From IMG/VR virus record IMGVR_UViG_3300010157_000147, positions 1 through 34,260 of that record: DNA of 34,260 bases. One strand, given 5' to 3'. The position numbers and the translations under genes are program-made. The stretch comes from a virus. Position 1 is the stretch's first letter; each line of letters starts with the position of its first letter. The notes beneath the pieces were generated by a model. That model did no database searches and was not told where the DNA came from. It worked only from the letters and a program-made list of their open reading frames with translations. Of the stretch, positions 19,701-28,053 are shown piece by piece.

Positions 19701-22700
19701 TTGCTGGCAGGATTATCAAAGTAAGTATAAAAAACTCTGGTCGCAATTATTTTGATGATACAATTTTAACAGTAAGATCTTACTCTGTTCTAGTACTAAG
19801 TGATACTAATTCTTTTAACAAGTGGAGCATCTACTCTTGGGATACTAAAGATAAACTATGGAATAGAGCAAGAAGCCAATCATACGATGTAACAAAATTC
19901 TGGAACTACACTGACTGGTACGCCGCTGGATATACACAGTTTACAAAAATTGACTATCTTGTTGATAATACCTATTATCTTGTAACGTTGTCTGCAAATA
20001 TTGGCAGCATAGTTAAGGTAAAAAATATTGGAACAGGTGGTTGGTTATTATTAGAGAAATATAATAATTTAACAACTATTGATTATACACAAAATTATAA
20101 AGTTGTAGGTAGACAGAACGGAACTATACAGTTTTCGAGTAGCATCTTTACCTTTGTTAATTCTTCAGTAGGATTTGATAATCAACTGTTTGATGCTTCT
20201 CTATATGACAATTTTGCCGCAGCAGAATTACGAATCATCATTAACACTGTTAAAGATAAATTATTAGTTGATGATTTACGAGTAGAATATTTAAAATTAT
20301 TCTTTGCAAGTTTACGTTATGTTCTACATGAACAAATTTTTGTTGATTGGGCATTTAAAACTAGCTTTGTAAAAGCAACTCATAATGTTGGAGAGTTAAA
20401 AGAAAAAGTTACTTATAATAATGATAACTTGTCTAATTTTGAAGATTATATCAACGAAGTAAAACCGTATAGAACAAAAATTAGAGAATATATTAGTTCT
20501 TATAACAAGACAGATTATGCTAGACAATCAACAACTGACTTTGATTTAATTCCGTTAGTTAACGATAACTTAACTGTTACTCCTATGAGTGTAACGGTGC
20601 AGACTGACGGCAGCATTGCAGCAGGGTCGAATAGTATACTTGCTTACCCTTGGAAACATTGGTATGATCATGTAGGATTTACCATCCAGTCTATTGAAAT
20701 ATTTGATGGCGGCAGCGGTTATATTACTCGACCTATAGTTAAAATTGAAGGCGGATTTGGTACTGGAGCTCAAGCTAAAGCATATATTTCTAATGGTAAA
20801 GTTAATCGCATTGATTTAATATCCGGTGGTACTGGGTATCTTAAAGCACCTACGATTATTATTGACGGCGGCCTTTCAGAAACTGGCACTGCTGCAACAG
20901 TAGTTGCTATTATTGAAAGTGAAGTTGTTAGAGCTAACAAAATTGCTATTAAGTTTGATAGAATAACACGAAATTATTATACTAGTGGTGATCTTAATAA
21001 AGTTTCTGAAGACCTTGATGGCACCGGCTCGAGAGTACAGTTTGCACTAAAGTGGAGTCCTCGAATAGAAATTGGATCTGTTTCTATAAAACTTTATCCA
21101 GTTGGTATAGATCCTGATACAGTCGGAGTTACTGGAATTGATATTTTACGAGGTGAATATAAACTATCAACTAAAAAATCTACCAGTAAAGGTTACACTA
21201 GCTATTCTGGATTATTAACATTAGACACCGCTCCGGCAGTGGGTGAGACAATTAGAATTATCTATGAAAGAAACTTTGAACACTTGTCAGCTGCTGATAG
21301 AATTAAATTCTTTTACAAACCTACCGCTGGTATGTTAGGAGTTGATCTAGCACAGTTGATGCACGGCATTGATTATGACGGAGTTCAATTACAAGGACTG
21401 GGATTTGGAGCAACTGGCGGCTGGGATGCGCTTCCATGGTTTACTGATGAATGGGATGGATTTGATCCCAAGTATGATGACAGAATTATCACAGCCAGCG
21501 CAGGTGACTACGGCTATACATTAGGATACACTCCGGATGCAGGAGAAGTTATTAATGTATACATTTCTAGATATGTTCCTACAGCAACAGTTAATCTTTA
21601 TATAGTGGCACTTTCACCATTAGATGATAAATCTCTATGGATTACTACCGACACTGCTCACGGATTTACTGCTGATATGTTTATTACTATATCAGGAGTG
21701 ATTCACTCCGGAAACTACAATGGAACACATAGAATTCGACAAATAATTTCTGAAGATAAATTTTCAATTACTTTAGGAGAATCTGCAATGTTGGGGATTA
21801 GTGGAACTGTGTACGGATATAGATACAGTGCTCCTATTAGAATCGATGATCCTGCATTTAGTACATATCCAATGTCTGGTAAACCAAATGTAGTAATGAC
21901 ATCCATTGTAGCTAATGGTACAACTGATGCGTTTACGTTACCTAATGCACATTTGACTATTAATAATAACGATAAAGTTATTTTCCGCAAGAGTACTAGT
22001 GATGGAAGCATTTTACCTCAGCCTAATGAGTACGATACCCAATTACAGGGCGGTGCCTTTGATGGTTCAACACTGACTACAGCAACAGGATATGCTCCTG
22101 CTGATATCAATGTTGATGGCGATGATTTCGTAACTCCAAACACAAGTCATGCTCCTGAAGAAATCGTTCCAGGTCACATAACAGATGCAGTAGCTATTAA
22201 AGTATATCATAGACCAGCAGGCGGAGCCCCAAATATTCTGTTTAAGAATTACAAAGGCAACGGCTTAACTACTGAATTTATCATAGGTCAATACTTTGCT
22301 ACTGATCGAGCAGTAATTGTGAAAGTTGGCAATGAAATAATTGACCAGCTAGACTATACTATTGATTGGTCGTCAAACTTTATCAAGTTTGATACTGCAC
22401 CAATTACTGATTCAGTTGTTAGTGTAATTAGTATAGGATTTAATAGCGAAAATATATTAGACTTAGATTACTTTATAGCTGATGGCAGCACTACTGAATA
22501 TGTAACTCGTGCTCCGTGGCTTGAAAGAGCACTAAATTCTACTGTGCTAGTCAATGGAGCTGTAGCTGAGTACGAATTATTTAAGACTGATTCAACATAT
22601 GATAGTCCTAATAGAGTAGCTATACGATTTGGAACAGCAGTGGAAGAAAATGCTCTTATCAATTATATGATAGATACAAGTACTTCTATACAAACTTCTA

Positions 22701-24202
22701 GTGTTGTAAAAAGTCAAATTATTACCACTAACGGGGTTGATGTAAGTTATAACTTAGATAATTTAAATTCATCTTTATTGCCGGGAAATAGATTACAGCC
22801 TTATGAAACTAATATTATTGTAAGAAAAGGTCAAGAAATACTTCGACCACCTACAGTTATGTACTTTACAATGTTAGATAACAATTTGTCTTATAATATT
22901 CCTGCACATAAATTTGCAACTTATACAATTAATGCTACAGATATTCAAGTCTATTCTGATTCTAATAAGCTAATACCAGGTGTAGAATATATTATTGATT
23001 TATTGGGAATCACAGTAGAGCTTGCACAATCGTCATATGTAGAAAATGCCAAGTTAGCAGTAGTAGTTACTTTAGATTCGGATTATTCTGTAACTAACAA
23101 CGGTACCATAGAGTTTGCTACAATCTATCCAAATAACACCGATATAGAAATAATTACATTCTATAATCATATGTTGCTAGATATTGATAGAACTACGGAT
23201 GTATTTGTTCCGTCTACTATATTAACTCCGGGCACAACTGACTATTATGAATTTACTAATAAGTTAGGTGGACAGTTTAGCCTACGTCGTCCAGCAGTGT
23301 CAGATGATTATGTTTGGATTATTAAAAATGGAACATTATTAACTCATAGCGTTGACTATGTAGTAGAAGATGATCGAGTAACTGTTAAATTAAAAGATTC
23401 TCTAATTGATACTGATGTAGTCCAAGTAATGTTGTTCTCCGATGAAACAATAACTACTAGTTTTGGATTCATGCAGTTTAAAGATATGTTAAATCGTGTA
23501 CATTACAAACGTCTACGTGCAGACAAAGCTACTATCCTAGCTGCTGATCTAAATCAGTCAGATATTGAGATTGTTGTAGATGACGGCTCAGTATTCTCTG
23601 TACCTAATCCAGCACTAAACTTGCCTGGTATTATTGAGATTAATGGAGAGCGTATCGAATATTTTACTAAAATAGGTAATGTATTAGGTCAGTTACGCCG
23701 AGGAACATTAGGTACAGGCACTCCAGTAGTTCATGCAGCTGGCACAACTGTACAAGATATAGGCCCAACTGAAACCATTCCGTATTCTGACACCATTATT
23801 GTTAATACAATAGTCAGTGACGGATTTACTACAGATGTGGGCAACTTAGCGTATATTCCTAAACTAGGAATTAATCCTAAACCTAAACAGCATAATTATG
23901 ATACGGTTGACGTATTTGTTAACGGCTACAGATTAAAAAAAGCAGAATACAAACTGTTTATGGAATCAAACCCTAACCATCAACCGTACAGTCCCGAAGG
24001 CGATATAACTTTCCCTGCAGAATTTAGTGTAGACGGAGTTCATAATCGAATCACTCTAACAACTGCTGCTGCTGAGAAAACAAAGGTAGTTATTGTTAAG
24101 AAAGAGTTAAAATTATGGGAAGATGAAGGCAAGAGTTTAGCAAATTCTAACAATAAGATTGCTAATTTCTTGAAAGGAAACGCAACGGTTTGGCCACGAT
24201 AA
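10784..24202 (+). CDS. giant modular baseplate-wedge-region structural protein (4,472 aa; gp7 position)
   Basis: One unbroken frame. The N-terminal 155 residues (NLLPRIFRTDSNKKFLQ; YSWNPHMNWDKFVNYQQYYW) and the regions at about 1222-1510 (HPWECLGFSLPPHWW, YGPAPYTS) and 1870-1960 (DDVSQYKFYQGMI) match a family I associate with aquatic T4-like baseplates. Modules in between: a cupredoxin-like domain at about 190-275 without copper ligands; HGLTTG.. and HGFTAD.. fibre modules (about 520-605, 3613-3670); aromatic CBM-like segments; a seven-repeat propeller at about 2200-2545; GxGY..P repeats near 2945 and 3305-3370; and several NG..L..DYT type Ig-like repeats at about 3700-4472. By position it replaces T4 gp7 (1,032 aa, from memory), possibly with gp8 and gp10 functions. 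Host-surface or fibre-anchoring roles are inferred. GGGAG precedes the ATG. Confidence 0.7.
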   Translation: MANNDQNELGIPLTSSDGRESANLLPRIFRTDSNKKFLQATLDQLTQPGTVKKVNGYIGRQTAKAVTSADIFVTAADTIRQNYQLEPAAVIQDYLGNTNFYKDYIDHINHIDVSGGNVQNHERVNSQVSYSWNPHMNWDKFVNYQQYYWLPYGPAPIEIAGQQLAIESTYTVEAVDESDNYAFLFSPDGLTRNPTLTLYRGQTYTFVIDSLGNPFSIKTSRVAGDLERYTIGVSTSAVESGTITFTVGVNAPDVLYYVSENSADTGGVFHVLNIDNNTYLNVDADILGKKTYTMSSGMPLSNGMKVKFTGNIYPTNYATGYWYVEGIGTAIRLISESDLEIIGSYSQEKALLFDDGAFDQSPFSTATSFPQKKDYILVARGSIDRNPWSRYNRWFHQDVIIAAATAAGQVPSLDQSARAIRPIIEFDAGLKLFNFGHKAKTNVTLIDTFTTDVFSTIEGTLGYNIDGVDLAEGMRVLFAADTDLLVKGRIFNINFINVTVPGRQIGFYALPGIDPTTNTITIETNLLTNAIGHGLTTGNQVLYLNNGNTSISGLTNRKVYYVQVLNSTQIQLYNDKNLTVVADIFATGSDVHKLEVFSGLRRQINLVEADDSLPLENETVLVEAGVVNQGTMYWYTGTTWKIGQTKTLVNQPPLFDIFDATGISYGNALVYDGTTFVGNKLFSYKMGTGTTDSELGFPLAYQNINNIGDISFEFNLIADSFTYKKVVDIITTATDVGFLKSILGLTTFNYVNGWKTTQITNLQPIVRIYKESGLVNNFPIDVYSNVDELDDLEVRVYINGKRLAKSNYTISTNVVRKSVVLITNVSLTDVVTLKCFSAQQKNNNGYYEVPVNLQNNPLNNNLSEFTLGQVIDHVDTIIDNIDTFVGTYPGTSNLRDIGNITPYGTRFIQHSGPVNLSLYHFGSTTANVFKALEQARDDYSKFKRAFIVAASSSGIDTDTRRHVDYVLSDLAKDKSTNRPYYLSDMYGYAASNISEYIVLDPRTKIYPLTVAFNLTVLSNKSVNIYLNDVQLVEGRDYTFGTDVFFEILTDLAEGDILTAVEYESTDGSFCPATPTKLGLYPKFIPSKFLDTTYLEPTEVIQGHDGSITIAFGDYRDDLILELEKRIFNNIKVQYNPDIFNIYDYIPGYDRATMYSKEEYETILSTFFYQWTNYVGQDFTKQNVEWWDRLNPFTFNYRGNYASNGSPVPAYWRGVYRWLLDTDRPHTHPWECLGFSLPPHWWQEVYGPAPYTSNNLIMWDDIRQGIIREPNKPIRRLEKFAKSVLSKGTPVTETGELQDPLNSNFVSGPIKPTAEGYYAFGDVGPVESAWRRSGHYPFAIIQAALLMQPNKVLGTCLDRSRIVRNLSGQLVYSTSGLRIRLADIVLPSTAASTSRVLTSGLINYIIDYLTNDTTFLIKQYQTDLDTLTNNLGIKLGGFTAKNKFKLLLDSKNPTSTGSIFIPEENYTVFLNTSSAVKKVTYSGVVITKHSDGFEISGYNNELPYFNYNPWLESARTITVGGISESYIVWSAGKRYVAGGIVFYGNRYYRVNVTHTATDTFDNTLFSRLAALPVSGGRNADIRKSWDTTLVLTLGYGTKLSTVQEVVDFLQGYGSYLSEQGFIFDDFNTTLKSITNWETAVKEFMFWTTQNWGAGAVLSLSPASNKITLTTTKSIVNDLLDPFFGYKIFRVDGQKLEPEFTNTYRNDATSEFSITPTNTTHGIYGAVFYMIQKEHVLILDNRTLFNDVIYDLEPGYRQDRVKVIGYISQNWNGGFNIPGFIFDQARINDWSMWTDYKLGDIVKYKEFYYSALSTLPGVQEFNAADWAMLASKPTAKMVANWDYKSEQFTDFYDLDTDNFDAEQQKFAQHLIGYQKRQYLENIIKDDVSQYKFYQGMIIEKGTQNVLNKLFDVLSADGMESLTFDEEWAVRVGDYGAVAAFDETEFILDESQFKINPQPVELVSTIDPTIVDFVYRQRPSDVYIKPLGYNNDIWAVTGTKQYLRTPGFVRYEDVLLSVDTLTDALQNDISTFTEGDYVWCAFENMLNSFKERWNVYRFTQSAFTVTDATYSYNSTSKIGELTITCNTAPTVEAGDILGIKNFNIPKDGFYTVHSVDSNDIIIRTIVTGWEPLADPTLIVLYQFIPCLFNSIDDVNDNLPTSIKSNELVWTKDSGNGTWGVYNNNKVYNSFNIDVATIPDLTGINFGKKVSLSQTGTTAVVTDADQVIILDRKNIISTYDAAPAYNWIQNQSIVLDPTIADIADQEFGAETALSADGMWLAIAAPFADNVGSSGYNNQGYVSLYYKTLGTGYTLVDTKTGAGAASLFGSKLVFAKSGNTYILAVSAANTVYFYQTTGTSSWTSYAASLSIPNVKNISLSETGNKFAAAVPSAVSNKGQVKLYTLTMGNYGSPITLAGTASDDRFGESISLTQSSKYIAIGSNIGNVYIYNTSSTSVPYQTISSITNNSGDQFGTYVQFANNDSTLVVSAIGVSRVDIYDLYGAKFLYGESVTSTASSYGASITAGDNTILVGAPNFNSSAGTTFSYIKSSLVKSWSLRVYEQLRPNISNVKKAYLYNKITNKIVTYLDVVDPIQGKIPGPADQEIRYKTYFDPATYSVGTNAVNVDSGLNWTTSQVGMLWWNLTRAKFLDNQGGEVVYRSTTWNKLYKTASIDIYEWVETKYLPSEWDKLADTTKGLTAGISGTSLYGDTVYSVKNKYDTVGQKLIPTYYFWVKNKKVIPNAAGRTLTASSIASLISDPIGHGYTCVAPTGTSSFSLVNFNNLLEDTDVVLNFQTWVIDNHDINMHSQWKIISEHVNTTIPKNIENKWIDSLIGKDSNDRVIPDTNLPVKNRYGIEFRPRQGMFVNRVEALKQYIERVNSILMDHLIVDDFDISDLMLSDPIPTAVSGLWDSTIDFETELKFVGTATLVDAKLRAITENGVIIEVIIDNAGYGYKNPPLIKISSSGNGAVLVPVLDVAGRIIKVSIKNSGRNYFDDTILTVRSYSVLVLSDTNSFNKWSIYSWDTKDKLWNRARSQSYDVTKFWNYTDWYAAGYTQFTKIDYLVDNTYYLVTLSANIGSIVKVKNIGTGGWLLLEKYNNLTTIDYTQNYKVVGRQNGTIQFSSSIFTFVNSSVGFDNQLFDASLYDNFAAAELRIIINTVKDKLLVDDLRVEYLKLFFASLRYVLHEQIFVDWAFKTSFVKATHNVGELKEKVTYNNDNLSNFEDYINEVKPYRTKIREYISSYNKTDYARQSTTDFDLIPLVNDNLTVTPMSVTVQTDGSIAAGSNSILAYPWKHWYDHVGFTIQSIEIFDGGSGYITRPIVKIEGGFGTGAQAKAYISNGKVNRIDLISGGTGYLKAPTIIIDGGLSETGTAATVVAIIESEVVRANKIAIKFDRITRNYYTSGDLNKVSEDLDGTGSRVQFALKWSPRIEIGSVSIKLYPVGIDPDTVGVTGIDILRGEYKLSTKKSTSKGYTSYSGLLTLDTAPAVGETIRIIYERNFEHLSAADRIKFFYKPTAGMLGVDLAQLMHGIDYDGVQLQGLGFGATGGWDALPWFTDEWDGFDPKYDDRIITASAGDYGYTLGYTPDAGEVINVYISRYVPTATVNLYIVALSPLDDKSLWITTDTAHGFTADMFITISGVIHSGNYNGTHRIRQIISEDKFSITLGESAMLGISGTVYGYRYSAPIRIDDPAFSTYPMSGKPNVVMTSIVANGTTDAFTLPNAHLTINNNDKVIFRKSTSDGSILPQPNEYDTQLQGGAFDGSTLTTATGYAPADINVDGDDFVTPNTSHAPEEIVPGHITDAVAIKVYHRPAGGAPNILFKNYKGNGLTTEFIIGQYFATDRAVIVKVGNEIIDQLDYTIDWSSNFIKFDTAPITDSVVSVISIGFNSENILDLDYFIADGSTTEYVTRAPWLERALNSTVLVNGAVAEYELFKTDSTYDSPNRVAIRFGTAVEENALINYMIDTSTSIQTSSVVKSQIITTNGVDVSYNLDNLNSSLLPGNRLQPYETNIIVRKGQEILRPPTVMYFTMLDNNLSYNIPAHKFATYTINATDIQVYSDSNKLIPGVEYIIDLLGITVELAQSSYVENAKLAVVVTLDSDYSVTNNGTIEFATIYPNNTDIEIITFYNHMLLDIDRTTDVFVPSTILTPGTTDYYEFTNKLGGQFSLRRPAVSDDYVWIIKNGTLLTHSVDYVVEDDRVTVKLKDSLIDTDVVQVMLFSDETITTSFGFMQFKDMLNRVHYKRLRADKATILAADLNQSDIEIVVDDGSVFSVPNPALNLPGIIEINGERIEYFTKIGNVLGQLRRGTLGTGTPVVHAAGTTVQDIGPTETIPYSDTIIVNTIVSDGFTTDVGNLAYIPKLGINPKPKQHNYDTVDVFVNGYRLKKAEYKLFMESNPNHQPYSPEGDITFPAEFSVDGVHNRITLTTAAAEKTKVVIVKKELKLWEDEGKSLANSNNKIANFLKGNATVWPR

Positions 24203-24205
24203 ATA
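24198..24205 (+). promoter_or_regulatory. candidate T4-type late promoter box, unit 3
   Basis: GATAAATA differs from T4 TATAAATA only at its first base. It spans the stop of the giant gene and lies 20 bases before the ATG at 24226, with GAGAGA (24215-24220) as ribosome site. The spacing matches the CTAAATA boxes elsewhere. Confidence 0.68.
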
Positions 24206-24225
24206 ATAAACAATGAGAGATCACT

Positions 24226-24837
24226 ATGCAAGGTAAAGACTTATCAGGAATTCACATAGAGGGACATATTAAAATATATGACCCTAAAACACAAGAGGTT
24301 TTCATTAATAAACGTAATGCTATACACTACGAAAATATGAGCATTGCGCTGGCAGAAAGTATTGCCAACGCCGGGCAAGGATTTATCTATGAGATTGCGT
24401 TTGGCAACGGTGGTACAACTGTAGACCCTACAGGTATTATTACCTACTTAACGCCAAATTCAACTGGGACAAGTGCTACATTATACAGTGAGACCTACAG
24501 TAAAGTAATAGATGATCGCTCAGTAACTAATTTAGATCCTGTAAGGAACAAGATTGAAACTCGACATGTAACAGGTACTAACTATACTGATGTATTTGTT
24601 ACTTGTTTGCTAGATTATGGCGAGCCGCAAGGACAAGATGCATTTGATAACACAACTAACAACAATTCAGACTTTGTGTTTGATGAGTTAGGCTTACGAT
24701 CTTATAGTACTAGTGGGACTGGCAAGTTATTAACCCACGTTATTTTTCACCCTGTACAAAAGAGTTTAAATCGTTTGATCCAAGTTGACTATACAGTACG
24801 TATCCAGAGTTTGACTGGACTAAGTGAGGTTGCATAA
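24226..24837 (+). CDS. small virion structural protein, function unknown (baseplate/fibre junction)
   Basis: A 203-residue protein without a T4 counterpart that I recognise. It begins with a beta-rich segment (GIHIEGHIKIYDPKTQEVFI), then INAGQ-type text with YEIAFGNGGTTVDPTG (about residues 54-70), a predicted strand-rich middle (TRHVTGTNYTDVFVTCLL) and a C-terminal half with FDELGLRSY and a hydrophobic strand pair. There is no signal peptide, membrane segment or enzymatic motif. It is first in a unit headed by a late-type box and overlaps the first fibre gene (TAATG), so a fibre-attachment or baseplate role is inferred from context. It could be a reduced wedge protein standing in for gp8, gp9 or gp11; the sequence does not decide this. 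Confidence 0.6.
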   Translation: MQGKDLSGIHIEGHIKIYDPKTQEVFINKRNAIHYENMSIALAESIANAGQGFIYEIAFGNGGTTVDPTGIITYLTPNSTGTSATLYSETYSKVIDDRSVTNLDPVRNKIETRHVTGTNYTDVFVTCLLDYGEPQGQDAFDNTTNNNSDFVFDELGLRSYSTSGTGKLLTHVIFHPVQKSLNRLIQVDYTVRIQSLTGLSEVA

Positions 24838-26939
24838 TGTCATATAAAATTGATCACTCAGATCTTCCAAATAATGGTTCTATTACAGTTGACGACCAAC
24901 AGCTTAATCAGCAAACAAGTTTAACATTTGTAGGAAAGAATTACACTGGATATTCACAATTTATTGCAGAAAATTTCTTACATTTATTAGAAAATTTTGC
25001 TAGGGCCACTGCCCCTGGCGAACTTCCAGGCGAAGGTTCCCCCATCCCAGGTCAGCTATGGTACAATACCGGGCGTACTTCTGACCCAGCCAAGCCTCAA
25101 TTACTAGTATACGACGAATCTCATAATTGGGTACCTGCTGGTAATGTTATTAAATCAATCAGTCCTCCAACAAATGCTACAATTGGAGATTTGTGGGTTG
25201 ATACCTCAAACCAACAGCTATCTCTATGGTCGGGTTCAAGTTGGATTCTTGTAGGCCCGCAGTTTAGTGCGGGCGCACAAACAGGCCCGTATGTTGGAGA
25301 CCCAATACCTGATACAACATCTCCGATTGCTATTAATCATAATGTTATTAAATTAATTGTAGCTGACGAAATTGTTGCAATTATTAGTAAAGATGCATTT
25401 ACTCCTAAGACGACGATCGAAGGATTTGCAACAATAAAACAAGGCATTAACATTTCTACTAAAGATTTTGACGGTAACGGCACTGTTCTTAATAAATTAT
25501 GGGGCACTGCTGAAACTGCATCTAGTTTATTAGTGGGAAATACCGCAGTTGCAGCAACAAACTTTTTAAGAAGTGATATTGCTAGCGTTACTAATTATGG
25601 ATTAGGAATTAGAAACAATGCAGGAATTACTGTAGGCTCTGACTTAGCAACATCATTAACAGCTAGTCAAGTAGGAGAATCAGTTTTATATAACAAGATT
25701 GATGGCTCTAGCATTTTTATTAGAATTAAACAAAGTGGTGTTGATAAAGATGTTATCACAGTTACTGGTCCACGTGTTGGAGTTAACAAAACTAATCCGG
25801 CTCAAGCGTTAGATGTAACTGGATCAATTGCAGCAAGTGATAGTATATTAATTACCGGAACTACTAATGCCACTAATCTAATTACTGGTAGTTTACAAAC
25901 AGCAGGCGGAGCAGCCGTTACAAAAAATTTACAAGTTGGACAAAACTTAACTGTAATAGGTACTGCGGCAACCGGTGCATTAACGGTAACAGGCGCACTT
26001 GCAGCATCAGGCGCAATAACAGCACCTACAATTAATGCAACTACGTTTAACGGAACATTTGTAGGTCAACTTTCTGGATCAGTAACTGGTACAGCAACAC
26101 GATTAACTAGTCCTACAGTATTTCAATTGCAAGGAGATATAACTAGTAATTCAATTAGTTTCACTGGCGCACAAGTAGGCGGTACTGCAACATTTACTAC
26201 AGTTATATCGTCAGACTTTATCAATACTAAAACTGCGGTCTTTGATTCAAATAACTCCGACGAATTAATTATTAATAGAATTGGTACAGGGTTAAGAAAA
26301 ACTAATAAACAGACTTTTTTAGCAAATGTTGCAACAATACCAACAGGAACTATTCTTCCTTTTGCAGGAACAACTGTACCTAACGGATATTTGTTATGTG
26401 ACGGTAGCGAACAATTAATTTCGTCGTACCCGGAACTTTTTGCTATAATTGGGTACACCTACAAACCACTAGTAGATATACTAGGAGTATCAACTTTTGG
26501 TATACCTGATCTTAGAGGCAGATTTCCTTTAGGAAAAGATAGTATGAATAATGGAACAATTGTTCCATTATTGCCAACTGGAGAAACGTCAAACACAACA
26601 ATTGGTCCAGCAGCAGATAGAGTAACTGAGGTCACTGCAGATACTGTTGGTATGTATAACGGTGCAGAAGATAAGACATTGACAGTAAATAACCTTCCGC
26701 AGCATAGACACAACTTACAAGGAAATGCGGGCGGCCAGTACTATGCATTTAGAAATGCTCCCGGCGCACCCGACGATACTGATGCAACAAGTGGCCTAGG
26801 AGCTACTGATACTAATACTGGTCAGTATTTAACTAATAGTGGACCAATTGTTGCCAGCGGCGCACTAGCGGTTCCATTTAATACAATGAATCCGTACTTG
26901 ACAATTAACTACATCATCTTTACTGGTAGGATTATATAA
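24837..26939 (+). CDS. tail fibre/short tail fibre protein with tail-collar domain (gp12-like C-terminus)
   Basis: A 700-residue adhesin. Residues 1-150 are the N-terminal module shared with the next two fibre genes, including two tryptophan repeats (GQLWYNT..LLVYDE and GDLWVDT..QLSLWSG). The middle contains VGVNKTNPAQALDVTGS (about 315) and Ala/Thr/Gly-rich beta repeats typical of fibrous shafts (about 330-430). The collar domain starts at about 501 (IPTGTILPFAGTTVPNGYL, LCDG) and runs to IPDLRGRFPLGKD (about 556). A metal-type HxH motif, QHRH (His623, His625), is followed by a C-terminal NPYLTINYIIFTGRII. In T4 gp12 an HxH motif binds zinc and the collar region is near the receptor-binding tip. 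Receptor binding here is inferred. The ATG lies in a TAATG overlap with GAGGT upstream. Confidence 0.82.
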   Translation: MSYKIDHSDLPNNGSITVDDQQLNQQTSLTFVGKNYTGYSQFIAENFLHLLENFARATAPGELPGEGSPIPGQLWYNTGRTSDPAKPQLLVYDESHNWVPAGNVIKSISPPTNATIGDLWVDTSNQQLSLWSGSSWILVGPQFSAGAQTGPYVGDPIPDTTSPIAINHNVIKLIVADEIVAIISKDAFTPKTTIEGFATIKQGINISTKDFDGNGTVLNKLWGTAETASSLLVGNTAVAATNFLRSDIASVTNYGLGIRNNAGITVGSDLATSLTASQVGESVLYNKIDGSSIFIRIKQSGVDKDVITVTGPRVGVNKTNPAQALDVTGSIAASDSILITGTTNATNLITGSLQTAGGAAVTKNLQVGQNLTVIGTAATGALTVTGALAASGAITAPTINATTFNGTFVGQLSGSVTGTATRLTSPTVFQLQGDITSNSISFTGAQVGGTATFTTVISSDFINTKTAVFDSNNSDELIINRIGTGLRKTNKQTFLANVATIPTGTILPFAGTTVPNGYLLCDGSEQLISSYPELFAIIGYTYKPLVDILGVSTFGIPDLRGRFPLGKDSMNNGTIVPLLPTGETSNTTIGPAADRVTEVTADTVGMYNGAEDKTLTVNNLPQHRHNLQGNAGGQYYAFRNAPGAPDDTDATSGLGATDTNTGQYLTNSGPIVASGALAVPFNTMNPYLTINYIIFTGRII

Positions 26940-28045
26940 TGACTTATAAGATTAATAAAACAGACGGTGCGTTAATTGCTGAAGTTATTGACAGCGCAAT
27001 TGATCAAACAACTACAGATATTACTCTCATTGGTAAAAATGTGTCCGGATACGGCGAATTTATCAATGAGAACTTTGTAAAGATTCTTGAAAATTTTGCT
27101 AATACAAGTCAACCTAATAACCCACTGACTGGTCAAATATGGTTTGACACTAGTGAAAACAGATTAAAAGTATATGACGGCCTTGGTTTTAAAAACGGCA
27201 GCGGCCCTATAGTATCAAGTACTCCACCAACTACAGCAATCCAAGGAGATTTTTGGATTGACAGCGCAGAAAATCAACTGTACTTTTATACTGGCACTAA
27301 CAAATACCCCGCTAGTAAAATTTGGAAAGATAGCCAAAAAAAATCAGGATTTGAAGTTGACACTATATATGACACTAATAATGCTCCTAGAGTAATTGTT
27401 AAACTATATGTCGGGCAAGCATTATTGGGTATATTCAGTAAAGATCCCGTAGCGTTTACTCCTCGTGAGGATAGTATTGGCCTTGGGGGATTCACCGGTG
27501 AAATTGGTCCAGGATTTAATCAAAGTACACTAGCAGGTATGAAATTCCGTGTTACTGCTACTAACGCTGATGCATTAATGGGTAAAACACCCGCAAACTT
27601 TGTATCAACGCTGGGTAATTCGACAATTGCCTCGCCAAGCGGCCCAGACGGCCCCGGAACATTATCAATTTTAAATAGCACTCCGTTGATACTAGGGGCA
27701 GGATCTCAAACTGAGATTAGGGTTGATAATAGTTCATTACAGATAGTATGTGCCTATCCTTATCAGAACTTTTTGCTTAAAGTTAAGAATTCGGGCGGAG
27801 TTGTAGATGCAATACTAGTGGATAGTCAACACAGTAAAGTTGGAATTTTTAACAATACTCCGGAGTATACCCTAGATGTAACAGGTAGTTTTAGAGCATC
27901 TACACAGTTACAACTTCCAAAATATACAGTTTTTGACCGTGATGCAAGAACTATGTCTAGCGAAAATAATGGAGAGTTAATTTATAACACTACGACAGAT
28001 AAAATTCAAGCATACGCAGCAGGCACATGGGTAGATCTAAATTGA
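26939..28045 (+). CDS. tail fibre paralogue 2 (shared N-terminal module, short)
   Basis: A 368-residue paralogue of the preceding fibre. Residues 1-125 repeat the common module: TDITLIGKNVSGYGEFINENF, in part, then GQIWFDTSENRLKVYDG and GDFWIDSAENQLYFYTG. The centre is unlike the other two. VGIFNNTPEYTLDVTGSF (about 301) is the same type of fibre motif as in copy 1. The C-terminus ends with a further degenerate tryptophan repeat, GELIYNTTTDKIQAYAAGTW. There is no collar domain. It starts in a TAATG overlap with AGGAT upstream and ends the unit; the 38-base gap after it holds a late-type box. It is probably an alternative or accessory fibre attached to the baseplate the same way as copy 1. Confidence 0.72.
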   Translation: MTYKINKTDGALIAEVIDSAIDQTTTDITLIGKNVSGYGEFINENFVKILENFANTSQPNNPLTGQIWFDTSENRLKVYDGLGFKNGSGPIVSSTPPTTAIQGDFWIDSAENQLYFYTGTNKYPASKIWKDSQKKSGFEVDTIYDTNNAPRVIVKLYVGQALLGIFSKDPVAFTPREDSIGLGGFTGEIGPGFNQSTLAGMKFRVTATNADALMGKTPANFVSTLGNSTIASPSGPDGPGTLSILNSTPLILGAGSQTEIRVDNSSLQIVCAYPYQNFLLKVKNSGGVVDAILVDSQHSKVGIFNNTPEYTLDVTGSFRASTQLQLPKYTVFDRDARTMSSENNGELIYNTTTDKIQAYAAGTWVDLN

Positions 28046-28053
28046 ATTTTAAA

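Noticed and set aside
10784-24202. Possibility that the giant frame is several genes fused by sequencing error
   Set aside because: The frame is open throughout, family-like segments appear from residue 1 to the end in the same frame, and no internal late box with a strong ribosome site and start was noticed.
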